64,000 nt of DNA, taken from contig NZ_CP099547.1 of the NCBI RefSeq assembly GCF_023973165.1, positions 868,001 through 932,000 of the forward strand, given 5' to 3'. The position numbers and the translations under genes are program-made. This DNA is from Arcanobacterium pinnipediorum (GTDB lineage: Bacteria; Actinomycetota; Actinomycetes; Actinomycetales; Actinomycetaceae). Of the stretch, positions 26,122 to 36,321 are shown in pieces (the stretch's first letter is position 1; every line of letters starts with the position of its first letter). A model generated the notes under the pieces. The model was not told where the DNA came from, ran no database searches, and was given only the letters and a program-made list of their open reading frames with translations.

Positions 26122-27165
26122 ATGCGTGATTCACAGTCACAGAGCTACAAAGAAGCCGGAGTTAATATTGAAGCTGGTTACGAGGTTGTAGCACGAATCC
26201 AAAAACATATTAAGAACACGATGGGTGAGCGCAACAGCTTTGACCATCTAGGATTTGGCGGATTGTTGCCGCTTAATGTTTCTGGTATGAGCCAACCTCT
26301 CTTAGTTTCAGCAACTGACGGAGTTGGCACAAAACTCAAGCTTGCCTTTTTACTAGATCGCCACGATACGGTAGGTGTTGATTGCGTAGCTATGTGCGTC
26401 AATGACGTCTTGTGCGTAGGCGCAGTCCCGATTAACTTCCTCGACTACATCGCATGTGGTAAGAACATTCCCACCAAAATTGAGCAGATCGTCAAGGGCA
26501 TCACCGACGGTTGTCTCCAAGCCGGAATTCCGCTCGTTGGCGGTGAAACAGCCGAAATGCCTGGTTTCTATCCAGAAGATGAATACGATCTCGCCGGATT
26601 TTGTAACGGCATAGTTGATCAAAGCGCGCTCTTAGATAAAAACGATGTCCGTGAAGGCGATGTTGTTATTGCGATAGCTAGTTCAGGTGTACATTCTAAC
26701 GGTTTTTCGCTGGTTCGAAAGATCTTCAACATCAACGACGTCAATGTTTTAGAACAAACCTATGCGGCTCTCGATGGACAACGCCTCGGCGATGTCTTAT
26801 TGACTCCAACAAAAATCTACGTCAAGCCAGTAACCGAGCTACTCAAGAAGAATTTAGTTAAATCCTTAGCTCACATCACTGGCGGTGGTTTCTATGAAAA
26901 CATTCCACGTAGTCTGCCAGCTGGATATGGGGTTGTTATTAAACGTAGCGATGTTGAAGTACTGCCCATTTTTTCTCTTATCCAACAAACCGGTGCGATT
27001 AGTGATCGAGATATGTTCAACACATTCAATATGGGAGTTGGCATGACGTGCATTGTGAGCCCCGATGACGTTGATCAGGTACTCGATACCTTGACCGAAC
27101 ACGGGGAACACGCTTACGTCCTGGGGCGCGTTGTGCGCTCGGAAACACTCGTTGAGCTGCTTTGA
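26122..27165 (+). CDS. purM: phosphoribosylformylglycinamidine cyclo-ligase (AIR synthetase)
   Basis: A 347-aa enzyme that closes the imidazole ring (FGAM to AIR, ATP-dependent). The start is ATG 26122, directly after the purF stop; the earlier in-frame codon at 26020 lies inside purF. Motifs: SYKEAGVNIEAG (9-20), ATDGVGTKLK (about 65-74), DCVAMCVNDVL (about 86-96), GGETAEMPGFY, SSGVHSNGFSLVRK and ITGGGFYENIPR. The length matches bacterial PurM. Four bases separate it from purF and its stop precedes purN, so it is translationally linked to both. Confidence 0.95.
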   Translation: MRDSQSQSYKEAGVNIEAGYEVVARIQKHIKNTMGERNSFDHLGFGGLLPLNVSGMSQPLLVSATDGVGTKLKLAFLLDRHDTVGVDCVAMCVNDVLCVGAVPINFLDYIACGKNIPTKIEQIVKGITDGCLQAGIPLVGGETAEMPGFYPEDEYDLAGFCNGIVDQSALLDKNDVREGDVVIAIASSGVHSNGFSLVRKIFNINDVNVLEQTYAALDGQRLGDVLLTPTKIYVKPVTELLKKNLVKSLAHITGGGFYENIPRSLPAGYGVVIKRSDVEVLPIFSLIQQTGAISDRDMFNTFNMGVGMTCIVSPDDVDQVLDTLTEHGEHAYVLGRVVRSETLVELL

Positions 27166-27173
27166 GGAAAACA

Positions 27174-27797
27174 GTGGAAAAGGTAAAAGCACGTATTGCA
27201 GTCTTGGTATCGGGTAACGGTAGTAATCTTCAAGCTATTTTAGATGCCCAGGCAGATGGCATTCTAACTCACGGACACGTAGCTCTAGTTATTAGTAGCA
27301 ACAACACAGCATATGGTTTAGAACGTGCACGCCTAGCTGGCATCCCAACTGCAGTTGTTCGCTCTCGTGATTTTTCATCACGCGATGACTTTGATAATGC
27401 CTTAAGCGCTGTTATCGACGACCATCGCATTGACCTGATCGTGCTAGCTGGATACATGTCCATTCTCAGTGAGGGATTCGTCCATCGCTATCGACGGCGC
27501 ATCATCAATATTCATCCCTCACTTATCCCTGCGTTTGCTGGGGAGGGCTTCTATGGATTGAAGGTCCACGAGGCTGCCTTGGCCGCTGGAGTGAAAGTTT
27601 CTGGCGCTACTGTCCATTACGTCAACGAGGTATGTGATGGTGGCGAGATTCTCGAACAGCAAACAGTACGAGTTTTGCCCACCGATAGTCCACAAGATCT
27701 ACAACAACGTGTCCTTACCCAAGTCGAACACGTTATTTATCCACGTGTCATCGACCAACTATCTAAAGAAATTGTAGGTAACCATCATGACAGCTAA
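27174..27797 (+). CDS. purN: phosphoribosylglycinamide formyltransferase (GART, PurN)
   Basis: A 207-aa folate-dependent enzyme transferring the formyl group of 10-formyl-THF to GAR. The start chosen is GTG 27174, with GAGG six bases upstream; TTG 27162 would overlap the purM stop. Motifs: VLVSGNGSNLQAI (about 9-21), the catalytic INIHPSLIPAF (Asn, His) near 106-116, GATVHYVNEVCDGGEIL with the catalytic Asp near 136-152. It consumes 10-formyl-THF, the cofactor whose depletion ZTP reports. It overlaps the next gene by 11 bases. Confidence 0.94.
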   Translation: MEKVKARIAVLVSGNGSNLQAILDAQADGILTHGHVALVISSNNTAYGLERARLAGIPTAVVRSRDFSSRDDFDNALSAVIDDHRIDLIVLAGYMSILSEGFVHRYRRRIINIHPSLIPAFAGEGFYGLKVHEAALAAGVKVSGATVHYVNEVCDGGEILEQQTVRVLPTDSPQDLQQRVLTQVEHVIYPRVIDQLSKEIVGNHHDS

Positions 27798-28488
27798 CTC
27801 CATTGTCTCTTATCTTGGAAGTAAGTCATATCCTGGCCGAACGCTAGTACTTGCAGTATCGCCCGACGCTCGCACTGCCACGATCATCTATTTCATTATG
27901 GGGCGTAGCGCCAATAGCCAAAATAGAATTTTCGTCGACGACGGTGACGTTGTACGTACCCAAGCTTTCGATGAGTCAAAAGTTGAAGATCCGAGTTTAA
28001 TTATTTATCCAATTTACCGATACTTTGGATCCACGCACGTTTTTACTAACGGTGACCAGACTGAGACCATCTATCAAGGACTTACAGCTGGTTTGCTCCC
28101 TACAGAGGCACTCCAAGAACGCGAGTGTGAACCAGATGCACCAAACTTTACTCCTCGTATCTCTTTGATAGCCCAGCCTGAGGGGTATTCACTGAACATT
28201 ATCAAGGCAGCAGATGAAACCGGGCACTCTTCGCTCCACTTCGATTTCAACTATCCTTATCTAGCTGGACGTGGTCATTGTATTCATACCTACCGTGAAG
28301 ATGGCTCGCCGACACCTAGCTTTAGCGGTGAACCTGTTGATGTGACTTACGAAGATGAACTGGGTAAGAAAATATGGGATGCGATCAACCCTAACTATAA
28401 GGTTTCCTTGCTAGAAGCCACTCTCGATCTCAACACCCATGAGATTGTTAATATGTCACTGTTTAATAAGCATGAGGAAGTGCGATGA
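27787..28488 (+). CDS. IMP cyclohydrolase, PurO-type
   Basis: A 233-aa protein of the archaeal-type PurO/IMP_cyclohyd family, not the MGS-like domain that forms the N-terminus of normal bacterial PurH. It would close the second purine ring (FAICAR to IMP). Support: the family start SYLGSKSYPGRTLVLAVS, IMGRSANSQNR (about 37-47), YPIYRYFGSTHVFTNGDQT (about 75-93) and NYPYLAGRGHCIHTY near 158-172. It overlaps purN by 11 bases and the AICAR formyltransferase by four (ATGA), so the two halves of IMP formation are co-translated. Catalytic activity is inferred from family and context. Confidence 0.85.
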   Translation: MTANSIVSYLGSKSYPGRTLVLAVSPDARTATIIYFIMGRSANSQNRIFVDDGDVVRTQAFDESKVEDPSLIIYPIYRYFGSTHVFTNGDQTETIYQGLTAGLLPTEALQERECEPDAPNFTPRISLIAQPEGYSLNIIKAADETGHSSLHFDFNYPYLAGRGHCIHTYREDGSPTPSFSGEPVDVTYEDELGKKIWDAINPNYKVSLLEATLDLNTHEIVNMSLFNKHEEVR

Positions 28489-29669
28489 ATCAGCTAGAAC
28501 TTAAATATGGCAATAATCCGCATCAAAAACCGGCACGCATTTCAATCGATGAACCAAATCAGTTACCACTGACAGTGCTCAACGGAAAAGCTGGATACAT
28601 CAATTTGCTCGATGCGCTCAACGGTTGGCAGCTTGTGCGCGAGCTGAAAGAGGCTACCGGGCTACCGGCAGCGACGTCGTTCAAACACGTCTCGCCAACC
28701 TCGGCAGCAATCGGTCGGCGACTGCCAGAAGTGTTAAAAAAGATATCGTTCGTTGAAGATATTGCAGGTTTAGACGATTCTCCACTTGCCAGTGCATACG
28801 TTCGAGCACGGGGAACTGATCGGATGTGCTCCTTTGGTGACTTTGTTGCCCTAAGCGATGTTTGTGACGTTGTTACTGCGCAGTGTATCAAGCGCGAAGT
28901 CTCTGATGGGGTTATTGCACCAGGATATGAGCCCGAAGCTCTTAAAATTCTGCAAAGTAAACGCAACGGGAACTATACCGTTTTACAAATTGACCCGTCC
29001 TATGAACCAAGCGAAATCGAAACCAAGGATGTTTTTGGAATAACATTCACCCAACATCGCAATGATTTAAAAATCGATGAGTCACTGTTAGACAATATCG
29101 TTACGGCTAATACGCAACTGTCACTCGAAAATAAACAAGACTTACTCATCGGCTTGATTACGTTGAAATACACGCAATCAAATTCAGTGTGCTATTCCTA
29201 TCAAGGGCAAGCTATTGGCGTTGGTGCCGGGCAGCAGTCACGTATTCACTGTACTCGACTAGCTGGAGACAAAGCCGATACATGGTTCTTACGCCAACAC
29301 CCAAAGGTCCTTGATTTGCAATTCCGTGAGGATTTAGGACGCGCTAATCGAGATAACGTTATTGATAGTTACATCAACCAAAATGAAGAAGATGTTTGCG
29401 CTGAAGGTATTTGGCAACAGTATTTCACCCGTCAGCCTCAACCTTTAACCGATGGAGAGAAGAAGGAATTCTTAAGTTCTATCTCTGGGGTTAGCCTGGC
29501 ATCTGATGCCTTCTTCCCGTTCTCAGATAACATCAAGCGCGCTGTTAAGAGTGGTGTTTCGTATGTGGTCCAACCAGGAGGCTCGATTCGTGACGATGCG
29601 GTCATAGACGAATGCAACACCCATAATATTGTTATGGTCTGTAACGGAATCCGACTCTTCCACCACTGA
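28485..29669 (+). CDS. purH: stand-alone AICAR formyltransferase (PurH C-terminal-type)
   Basis: A 394-aa protein covering only the AICAR transformylase half of PurH; the N-terminal cyclohydrolase (MGS) domain is missing, its role taken by the PurO-type protein upstream. Motifs: LKYGNNPHQKPA (5-16, the RYGENPHQ box), the catalytic Lys-His pair in TSFKHVSPTSAAIG (about 64-77), QQSRIHCTRLAGDKAD (about 246-261), SDAFFPFSDN and a final NGIRLFHH (compare the usual MRHFRH). It uses 10-formyl-THF, linking it to fhs at the operon end. It starts inside the previous stop. Confidence 0.9.
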   Translation: MNQLELKYGNNPHQKPARISIDEPNQLPLTVLNGKAGYINLLDALNGWQLVRELKEATGLPAATSFKHVSPTSAAIGRRLPEVLKKISFVEDIAGLDDSPLASAYVRARGTDRMCSFGDFVALSDVCDVVTAQCIKREVSDGVIAPGYEPEALKILQSKRNGNYTVLQIDPSYEPSEIETKDVFGITFTQHRNDLKIDESLLDNIVTANTQLSLENKQDLLIGLITLKYTQSNSVCYSYQGQAIGVGAGQQSRIHCTRLAGDKADTWFLRQHPKVLDLQFREDLGRANRDNVIDSYINQNEEDVCAEGIWQQYFTRQPQPLTDGEKKEFLSSISGVSLASDAFFPFSDNIKRAVKSGVSYVVQPGGSIRDDAVIDECNTHNIVMVCNGIRLFHH

Positions 29670-29681
29670 GAAAGGCTCGAT

Positions 29682-30962
29682 GTGAAAGTTTGTATTATTG
29701 GCAGTGGCGGTCGCGAGTATGCCATTGCAACGAAACTCTTAGCAGACAACCCGGATATCACCCTTGATGTTATTCCAGGTAATGATGCCATGACCTTTGC
29801 TCGGATCCATCCGGAAATTGCTGCAACTGATATTCTGGCCATCGTCGATTTTTGTGTGCGCAACGATATCGATCTGTGTGTCGTTGCTCCAGATGATCCA
29901 CTCGTACTAGGTTTGGTTGATGCGTTAGAAGATGCAGGAATTTCTTGCTTTGGTCCGCGCCAATCGGGTGCAATGCTTGAAGGCTCGAAACGGTTTGCTA
30001 AAGAATTCATGGTTAAGCATGGAATTCCCACTGCCGGTTACGCACAATTTAGCGATGTGGAAAGCGCTCGGGACTATGTCCGAAACGCGTCATACCCATT
30101 GGTGATTAAAGCAGACGGCCTCGCACTAGGTAAAGGCGTTGTAATTGTTTCAGATCTGGCTCAGGCAGAAGAAGTTCTGCAAAACTTCATGGTGGATTTG
30201 AAGTTTGGAACTAACTCTGCATCGGTCATTATCGAAGAGTTCTTAACTGGTCCTGAAATTTCTGTTTTGGCATTTTGTGATGGCACGACGATTAAACCAA
30301 TGACGTCAAGTATGGATCACAAAAAAATCTTCGATGCAGATCGTGGCCCGAACACCGGTGGTATGGGATGTATTGCGCCAAATCCGGTGTTTACGAGCGA
30401 AATTGAGTCTGAATTCGAACGCACCATTATGTACCCTACTCTAGAAGGCATGATTGCCGACGGTCTGGATTTTCGCGGTTGTCTCTACTTCGGTTTGATG
30501 CTTACCGATAAGGGCCTGGCAGTTATTGAATACAATGCGAGATTCGGTGATCCGGAAACCCAAGTAGTTTTGCCGCTATTGACCTCTAACTTACTCGATA
30601 TATTCATGGCCACTAGCGCCGGACGCCTCGCGGAGGTTGACGTGGAGTTTTCTGAAAACTGTGCAACATGCGTTGTTATGGCATGCGAAGGCTACCCGGA
30701 TAATCCAATTAAAGGCAATGTTATTTCTTACGATCCTGACGTCGAACCCTACCTGGTCTTTGCTGGTGTAAAACGCAACCAGGATGGCGAACTGGAAAGC
30801 TCTTCGGGCCGAGTCCTTAACGTCTTGGGTTTTGGCGCAACCTTAGGCGATGCGATCAACTCCGCCTACCATCATGTGGGCAAGGTTTCCTTTGCTCACA
30901 GCCACTACCGTACCGATATCGGAACCAAAGCACGCGAAATTGAGGCTCAACATGATCTCTAG
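29682..30962 (+). CDS. purD: phosphoribosylamine-glycine ligase (GARS, PurD)
   Basis: A 426-aa ATP-grasp enzyme joining phosphoribosylamine and glycine. Visible: N-terminal CIIGSGGREYAIA (4-16), FGPRQSGAMLEGSKRFAKEF (about 92-111), ADGLALGKGVVI (about 146-157), the glycine-rich MDHKKIFDADRGPNTGGMG, and YNARFGDPETQVVLPLL (about 288-304). The GTG start has AAAGG six bases upstream. Its product precursor, phosphoribosylamine, is unstable and comes from the atypical PurF encoded in the same operon. The end overlaps purL by 11 bases. Confidence 0.95.
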   Translation: MKVCIIGSGGREYAIATKLLADNPDITLDVIPGNDAMTFARIHPEIAATDILAIVDFCVRNDIDLCVVAPDDPLVLGLVDALEDAGISCFGPRQSGAMLEGSKRFAKEFMVKHGIPTAGYAQFSDVESARDYVRNASYPLVIKADGLALGKGVVIVSDLAQAEEVLQNFMVDLKFGTNSASVIIEEFLTGPEISVLAFCDGTTIKPMTSSMDHKKIFDADRGPNTGGMGCIAPNPVFTSEIESEFERTIMYPTLEGMIADGLDFRGCLYFGLMLTDKGLAVIEYNARFGDPETQVVLPLLTSNLLDIFMATSAGRLAEVDVEFSENCATCVVMACEGYPDNPIKGNVISYDPDVEPYLVFAGVKRNQDGELESSSGRVLNVLGFGATLGDAINSAYHHVGKVSFAHSHYRTDIGTKAREIEAQHDL

Positions 30963-33900
30963 AATCTACGTCGAAGCACAGGCAGACAAGAACCCAGCTG
31001 CGAATAGTTTGGTAGAACATATCCACACGTTCTTAAATATCACGTCGGTGCGTAGCGTGCGGATTATTAATCGCTATGACTGTGAAAACGTCTCGCCACA
31101 GGTATTTACACAGGCAATCACTAATGTTTTTGCCCAGCCTCCTCTCGATCACTATTTCACTGAGCTTGAACTAGATCCGAATGATTCGGTATTCGCAGTT
31201 AGCTACCTGCCTGGACAATACGATCAGCGTGCTGATAGCGCGGCGGTGTGTATTCAGATGATGGCTCAAGTTGAAAAACCACGAGTAAGCTATGCTTGCC
31301 TGTACGTTATTAGTGGGGATATTACCCCAGCCGAACTTGCCAAAATCAAAGCCTATCTCATTAATCCAGTCGATTCGCATGAAGTTTCACTGGACATGCC
31401 GCAGTCACTGGCATTGAACACTACTCCGGCGCAACGCATACCGGAAGTTGAGAACTTTATTTCGTTTTCACACTCCCAGCTTCAACAGTATTTAGTCGAT
31501 TCGGATGCGGCAATGGATCTGGCAGATCTGAAGATGGTCCAAGAATATTTTGCGGGCCTAAAACGCAATCCAACCGAAACTGAACTCAAAGTCATCGATA
31601 CCTACTGGTCAGATCACTGCCGGCACACCACGTTTAATACGGCACTTGACGATGTCACTATTAGCGATGAGCGCGTGGCTTCTACCTATGAATCGTATCT
31701 GGCTATTAAGGCTGACATTAATCCAGATAAACCTGTGACGTTGATGAACATTGCAACGATGGCGATGAAGCATTTGCGAGCTGAAGGTAAGCTCGACCAA
31801 CTCGATATTAGCGATGAAATCAATGCCTGTACGATCAATATCGACGTCGATGTTGATGGACAAACCGAACAATGGCTGTTGTTGTTTAAGAACGAAACGC
31901 ACAACCATCCAACCGAAATTGAACCTTTTGGTGGCGCAGCAACCTGTATCGGTGGCGCAATTCGTGATCCGCTATCTGGTAGAGCCTACGTGTATGCTGC
32001 AATGCGTGTCACAGGGGCAGGTAATCCGTTGCAAACTATGGAAGAAACTCTTCCCGGTAAGTTGCCGCAGCGTAAGATTGTCAAGGTTGCTGCAGATGGA
32101 TACTCCTCGTATGGCAACCAGATTGGTCTTGCAACATCTTTTATTGACGAATTCTATGATCCTTCTTATGTAGCTAAACGCCTCGAAATTGGTGCGGTGA
32201 TAGGGGCTGTTAAGAAATCTGATATTCAGCGTTCTGCTCCTGAGCCGGGCGATCTCATCGTTTTGATCGGTGGGGCAACGGGCCGAGACGGGATCGGCGG
32301 AGCAACTGGATCATCTCGGTCACACGATGTGCATTCGGTTAGCGAATATGGGGCACAGGTTCAAAAGGGTAATGCTCTTGAAGAACGTAAACTCCAGCGC
32401 CTGTTCCGAAATTCTGACGTCACGCGAATCATCAAGAAATGTAATGATTTTGGGGCTGGCGGTGTTTCGGTTGCGATTGGCGAATTAGCTGATGGGCTGC
32501 GAATTGATCTTGATCGAGTATATAAGAAATATGATGGTCTAAACGCAACTGAAATTGCGATTAGCGAATCCCAAGAGCGGATGGCGTTAGTTATTGCGCC
32601 TGAGGATCTTGCGGTGCTCAGCGAACACTGCTATGCAGAAAATGTGGCGATGGCGGTAGTCGCTGAAGTTACTGCAGAGCCGATGCTGACGATGTCGTAT
32701 ATGGGCCAAGAAGTCGTACGTTTAGAGCGCTCGTTCCTTGATACGAACGGTGCGCCAAAGTCCATGGACGTAACTGTTCACCCCGCCAAGGAAGTTCCGC
32801 AACCTCGAGTAACTAACTGGGGTGATGGTGTTCGAGAGCTGATGGGAGATCTTAACCATTGCAGTAAAGAAGGTTTGATCCAGCAGTTCGATTCCACCAT
32901 TGGTGCACATACTGTCTTGATGCCGCTGGGCGGAAAATATCAAAAGACGCCGATCCAAGCAATGGCACACAAGTTACCTGTGTTAGATGGCCAGACGACT
33001 ACCTGTTCGGTTATGGCTTATGGGTTTAACCCCGTCGTTAGTAAATATGACCCGTATCAAGGTGCCTACGATGCGGTTATTGACTCGGTGGCAAAAGTTA
33101 TTGCTGCCGGCGCAGATCCGCATCAAGTCCATTTGTCCTTCCAAGAGTATTTCCCATCGTTAAAGAAAGACCGCGAAAAGTGGGGACTGCCCTTGGCAAG
33201 CCTGATGGGAGCTTTCCAAGCACAACTCGATGTGGATATGGCTGCTATCGGTGGAAAAGATTCCATGAGTGGCACGTTTGAATCGTATGAAGTCATACCT
33301 ACCTTGGTTTCGTTTGCCGTCAGTGTCGGATCTGTCGATTCGCTTATTTCGCCAGAATTTAAAACGCCAGGTAACAAACTTTATCTGGTATCACCACAAA
33401 AGATATCGCGCGGATACTTTGCCGATGTCGCACAAGATATTCGCGATGGCAAGATTGTTAGCGCCTACAGCCTAACCGGTTGCTCGATATCAGAAGCGGC
33501 TGTGAAAATGTCGCTGGGAAATCGCCGCGGGGTAGACTTTGCGCCAGACTTTGACCCGTTAGCAAGTTTTGTTCCGGTACGTGGTGGATTCTTATGTGAA
33601 ACAACAACCGATCTTGATAACGGTGTATATCTAGGTCAGATCACCGATGAATTCGTGTTACGGCACGGGGATACAACTATCGATTTAGCTCAGATTCAAC
33701 AGATTTATGAGGCGAAACTTGAACCTGTCTATCCAGTTCAGTCTGGCATCGAAGATCCCACTCCGCGCCCAGTTACCGGCAGCGGTGAGGTTACGCGTTA
33801 TACCGGAAAGCCGGTTTCTCGCCCACGGGTACTTATTCCGGTATTCCCCGGTACTAACTGTGAATATGAAACTGCTGCGGCATGGAAGAAGGCAGGTGCT

Positions 33901-34599
33901 GAGCCGGAGGTCATGGTGATCAACAACCTCTCGGTGCAAGATATTGAAAAGAGCATCGATCGGTTTGCCACTGAGCTTGGCTCATCCCACATCCTCTTTA
34001 TCCCGGGTGGTTTTTCGGGTGGCGATGAGCCAGATGGTTCGGCAAAGTTCATCACCTCTTTCATGCGCAATGCAAAGGTCTCGGCTGCAATTTCGCAATT
34101 GCTAGACGAACGTGGCGGTCTGATCGGCGGTATCTGTAATGGGTTCCAAGCTCTGATTAAGCTTGGTTTGTTGCCGTACGGCAAGATTATGGAGCCGGCT
34201 GCAGATATGCCGACGTTGACCTACAATTCGATCAAGCGCCATCAGTCATCTATCGTCAATGTGCGCGTATCGAATTCGATCAGTCCGTGGCTGCGTAACG
34301 TAAATCCTGGCGATATTTTCCAGGTTCCGATTTCGCATGGCGAAGGACGGATTGTGGGCGATGTCGATGCGCGCAATATTGCGACCCAATACGTTAATCT
34401 CGACGGCGAACCAACGAACGAGATTGCTTTCAATCCTAATAATTCGCTACAGGCGATTGAAGGATTGGTTTCTGACGATGGTCGAGTCTTTGGCAAGATG
34501 GGACATGCAGAGCGTTACTCTGATGGGTGTTACCTCAATGTCCCAGGCGATTATGATATGCAGATCTTTGCATCTGCTGTGGCATACTTTACAAGCTAA
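30952..34599 (+). CDS. purL: phosphoribosylformylglycinamidine synthase, large single-chain PurL
   Basis: A 1215-aa FGAM synthase (FGAR plus glutamine to FGAM) of the long form that includes PurS-like N-terminal, PurL core and PurQ-like glutaminase parts. Typical actinobacteria instead use separate PurS, PurQ and PurL. The start is ATG 30952 with GAGG six bases upstream, inside purD. The core shows DTYWSDHCRHTTF, KNETHNHPTEIEPFGGAATCIGGAIRD-like residues (about 315-340) and GGKDSMSGTF. The glutaminase at the C-terminus is intact: Cys1062 in GGICNGFQAL, His1184 and Glu1186 in MGHAER. It therefore contrasts with PurF, whose glutaminase residues are lost. Confidence 0.95.
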   Translation: MISRIYVEAQADKNPAANSLVEHIHTFLNITSVRSVRIINRYDCENVSPQVFTQAITNVFAQPPLDHYFTELELDPNDSVFAVSYLPGQYDQRADSAAVCIQMMAQVEKPRVSYACLYVISGDITPAELAKIKAYLINPVDSHEVSLDMPQSLALNTTPAQRIPEVENFISFSHSQLQQYLVDSDAAMDLADLKMVQEYFAGLKRNPTETELKVIDTYWSDHCRHTTFNTALDDVTISDERVASTYESYLAIKADINPDKPVTLMNIATMAMKHLRAEGKLDQLDISDEINACTINIDVDVDGQTEQWLLLFKNETHNHPTEIEPFGGAATCIGGAIRDPLSGRAYVYAAMRVTGAGNPLQTMEETLPGKLPQRKIVKVAADGYSSYGNQIGLATSFIDEFYDPSYVAKRLEIGAVIGAVKKSDIQRSAPEPGDLIVLIGGATGRDGIGGATGSSRSHDVHSVSEYGAQVQKGNALEERKLQRLFRNSDVTRIIKKCNDFGAGGVSVAIGELADGLRIDLDRVYKKYDGLNATEIAISESQERMALVIAPEDLAVLSEHCYAENVAMAVVAEVTAEPMLTMSYMGQEVVRLERSFLDTNGAPKSMDVTVHPAKEVPQPRVTNWGDGVRELMGDLNHCSKEGLIQQFDSTIGAHTVLMPLGGKYQKTPIQAMAHKLPVLDGQTTTCSVMAYGFNPVVSKYDPYQGAYDAVIDSVAKVIAAGADPHQVHLSFQEYFPSLKKDREKWGLPLASLMGAFQAQLDVDMAAIGGKDSMSGTFESYEVIPTLVSFAVSVGSVDSLISPEFKTPGNKLYLVSPQKISRGYFADVAQDIRDGKIVSAYSLTGCSISEAAVKMSLGNRRGVDFAPDFDPLASFVPVRGGFLCETTTDLDNGVYLGQITDEFVLRHGDTTIDLAQIQQIYEAKLEPVYPVQSGIEDPTPRPVTGSGEVTRYTGKPVSRPRVLIPVFPGTNCEYETAAAWKKAGAEPEVMVINNLSVQDIEKSIDRFATELGSSHILFIPGGFSGGDEPDGSAKFITSFMRNAKVSAAISQLLDERGGLIGGICNGFQALIKLGLLPYGKIMEPAADMPTLTYNSIKRHQSSIVNVRVSNSISPWLRNVNPGDIFQVPISHGEGRIVGDVDARNIATQYVNLDGEPTNEIAFNPNNSLQAIEGLVSDDGRVFGKMGHAERYSDGCYLNVPGDYDMQIFASAVAYFTS

Positions 34600-34611
34600 C
34601 GGGCGGTAAGA

Positions 34612-36285
34612 ATGGCTTTTTTATCTGATATTGAGATTGCTCAGCAAGCTGAGCTTGCGCCAATTACACACATTGCGAATGAGTTGGGGATCGATAGTGA
34701 CCTTGTAGACCAATACGGTCGTTTCAAGGCCAAGATTGATCTTGGAGCTATTGATGAGCGCAAGATTGCGCGTAATAAGTTAGTGCTTGTTACCGCAATG
34801 TCTCCCACTCCAGCAGGAGAAGGCAAAACGACGACGACGGTTGGTTTGGCTGACGCGTTGCACCAGTTGGGGAAGAGTGTTTCCATGGCCTTGCGAGAGC
34901 CTTCGCTTGGACCGGTTTTTGGTGTCAAAGGCGGTGCCTGTGGTGGGGGATATGCCCAAGTAGTCCCGATGGAAGATATTAATCTGCATTTTACTGGGGA
35001 TTTCCACGCGATTTCTGCGGCTAATAATTTGCTGGCAGCTATGCTCGATAACCACATTTATCAAGGCAATCAGTTAGGTATTAACCCTAAACGAGTGGTG
35101 ATTAAACGATGTGTCGATATGAACGATCGGCAGTTGCGTCATGTTGTTGATGGGTTAGGTTCTCCCGTTGATGGAGTGAGCCGAGAAGATGGTTTTGAGA
35201 TTACGGTTGCAAGTGAGGTTATGGCAATTTTCTGCCTGGCGACGTCCATTACTGATCTGAAAGAAAAGATCGGGAATATGATTGTTGCCTACACCTATGA
35301 TAATCAGCCAGTCACGGCCGAAGATCTTGGTGCAGTTGGTGCGATGACGGCACTGTTAAAAGAAGCTATTAAGCCGAACTTAGTCCAGTCTTTGGAGCAT
35401 ACGCCGGCTATTGTTCACGGCGGTCCGTTTGCCAACATCGCTCATGGATGTAACTCGATTGTGGCTACCAAACTTTCGCGTAGTCTAAGTGATTATACGG
35501 TGACTGAAGCTGGTTTTGGTGCCGATCTAGGAGCTGAAAAGTTCCTAGATATCATGTGCCGTATTACTGCTACCCGGCCAAACTGCTGCGTGGTGGTAGG
35601 CACGGTGCGGGCGTTGAAAATGCACGGCGGAGTTGCCAAGGCAGATTTGGATCAGGAAAACGTCGATGCGGTTGAAGCAGGTTTGCCGAATTTGCTTAAG
35701 CATGTGGAGAATATGGTTGAGGTTTACAACTTGCCGACTGTGGTTGCACTCAATATTTTCCCCAGTGATACTGAAGCTGAGATTGCGTTAGTCGTTGCCG
35801 AATGCGCGCGGCGAGGTGTGCAGTGTGTTCGCTCTGAAGTATGGGCACACGGCGGCAGTGGTGGAGTGGATTTGGCGCGCGAGGTTATTCGGTTGTGTCA
35901 AGCGCCAGCGGATGTCACTTTGGCGTACGAGGATCAAGATTCGATTGAGGATAAAATCCAAAAGCTGGTACGCCGTGTTTATGGTGGTAACGGAGTTGAT
36001 ATAGCGCCGCCTGCGCGTCGTGCTATTGCAATGATCAATTCCTTGGGATTGGCTCACTTACCTATTTGTGTTGCCAAAACACAGTACAGTTTTAGTGATG
36101 ATCCACGTTTGCTCGGTAGCCCGCGCGATTTCACATTGCATGTTAAAAATATTAAGGTCAATGCTGGAGCCGGGTTTATCGTCGTCTATACCGGTGATAT
36201 TTTGACGATGCCAGGACTGCCGCAGACTCCGGCAGCGGTACGGATCGACGTCGATGAAAACGGAGTTATTAGCGGACTGTTCTAG
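34612..36285 (+). CDS. fhs: formate-tetrahydrofolate ligase
   Basis: A 557-aa enzyme making 10-formyl-THF from formate, THF and ATP. The P-loop is [11 protein letters not shown] (66-76). [20 protein letters not shown] (about 95-114) and [19 protein letters not shown] match the family closely. The length is typical. Placed 13 bases after purL, it would feed both folate-dependent steps encoded upstream (PurN and the AICAR formyltransferase). fhs is also a classical target of ZTP riboswitches, so its place under one here makes regulatory sense. Confidence 0.95.
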   Translation: MAFLSDIEIAQQAELAPITHIANELGIDSDLVDQYGRFKAKIDLGAIDERKIARNKLVLVTAMSPTPAGEGKTTTTVGLADALHQLGKSVSMALREPSLGPVFGVKGGACGGGYAQVVPMEDINLHFTGDFHAISAANNLLAAMLDNHIYQGNQLGINPKRVVIKRCVDMNDRQLRHVVDGLGSPVDGVSREDGFEITVASEVMAIFCLATSITDLKEKIGNMIVAYTYDNQPVTAEDLGAVGAMTALLKEAIKPNLVQSLEHTPAIVHGGPFANIAHGCNSIVATKLSRSLSDYTVTEAGFGADLGAEKFLDIMCRITATRPNCCVVVGTVRALKMHGGVAKADLDQENVDAVEAGLPNLLKHVENMVEVYNLPTVVALNIFPSDTEAEIALVVAECARRGVQCVRSEVWAHGGSGGVDLAREVIRLCQAPADVTLAYEDQDSIEDKIQKLVRRVYGGNGVDIAPPARRAIAMINSLGLAHLPICVAKTQYSFSDDPRLLGSPRDFTLHVKNIKVNAGAGFIVVYTGDILTMPGLPQTPAAVRIDVDENGVISGLF

Positions 36286-36321
36286 TAGGTGTCAGGTTTT
36301 TGTGGACTAAAGGACAATAAA

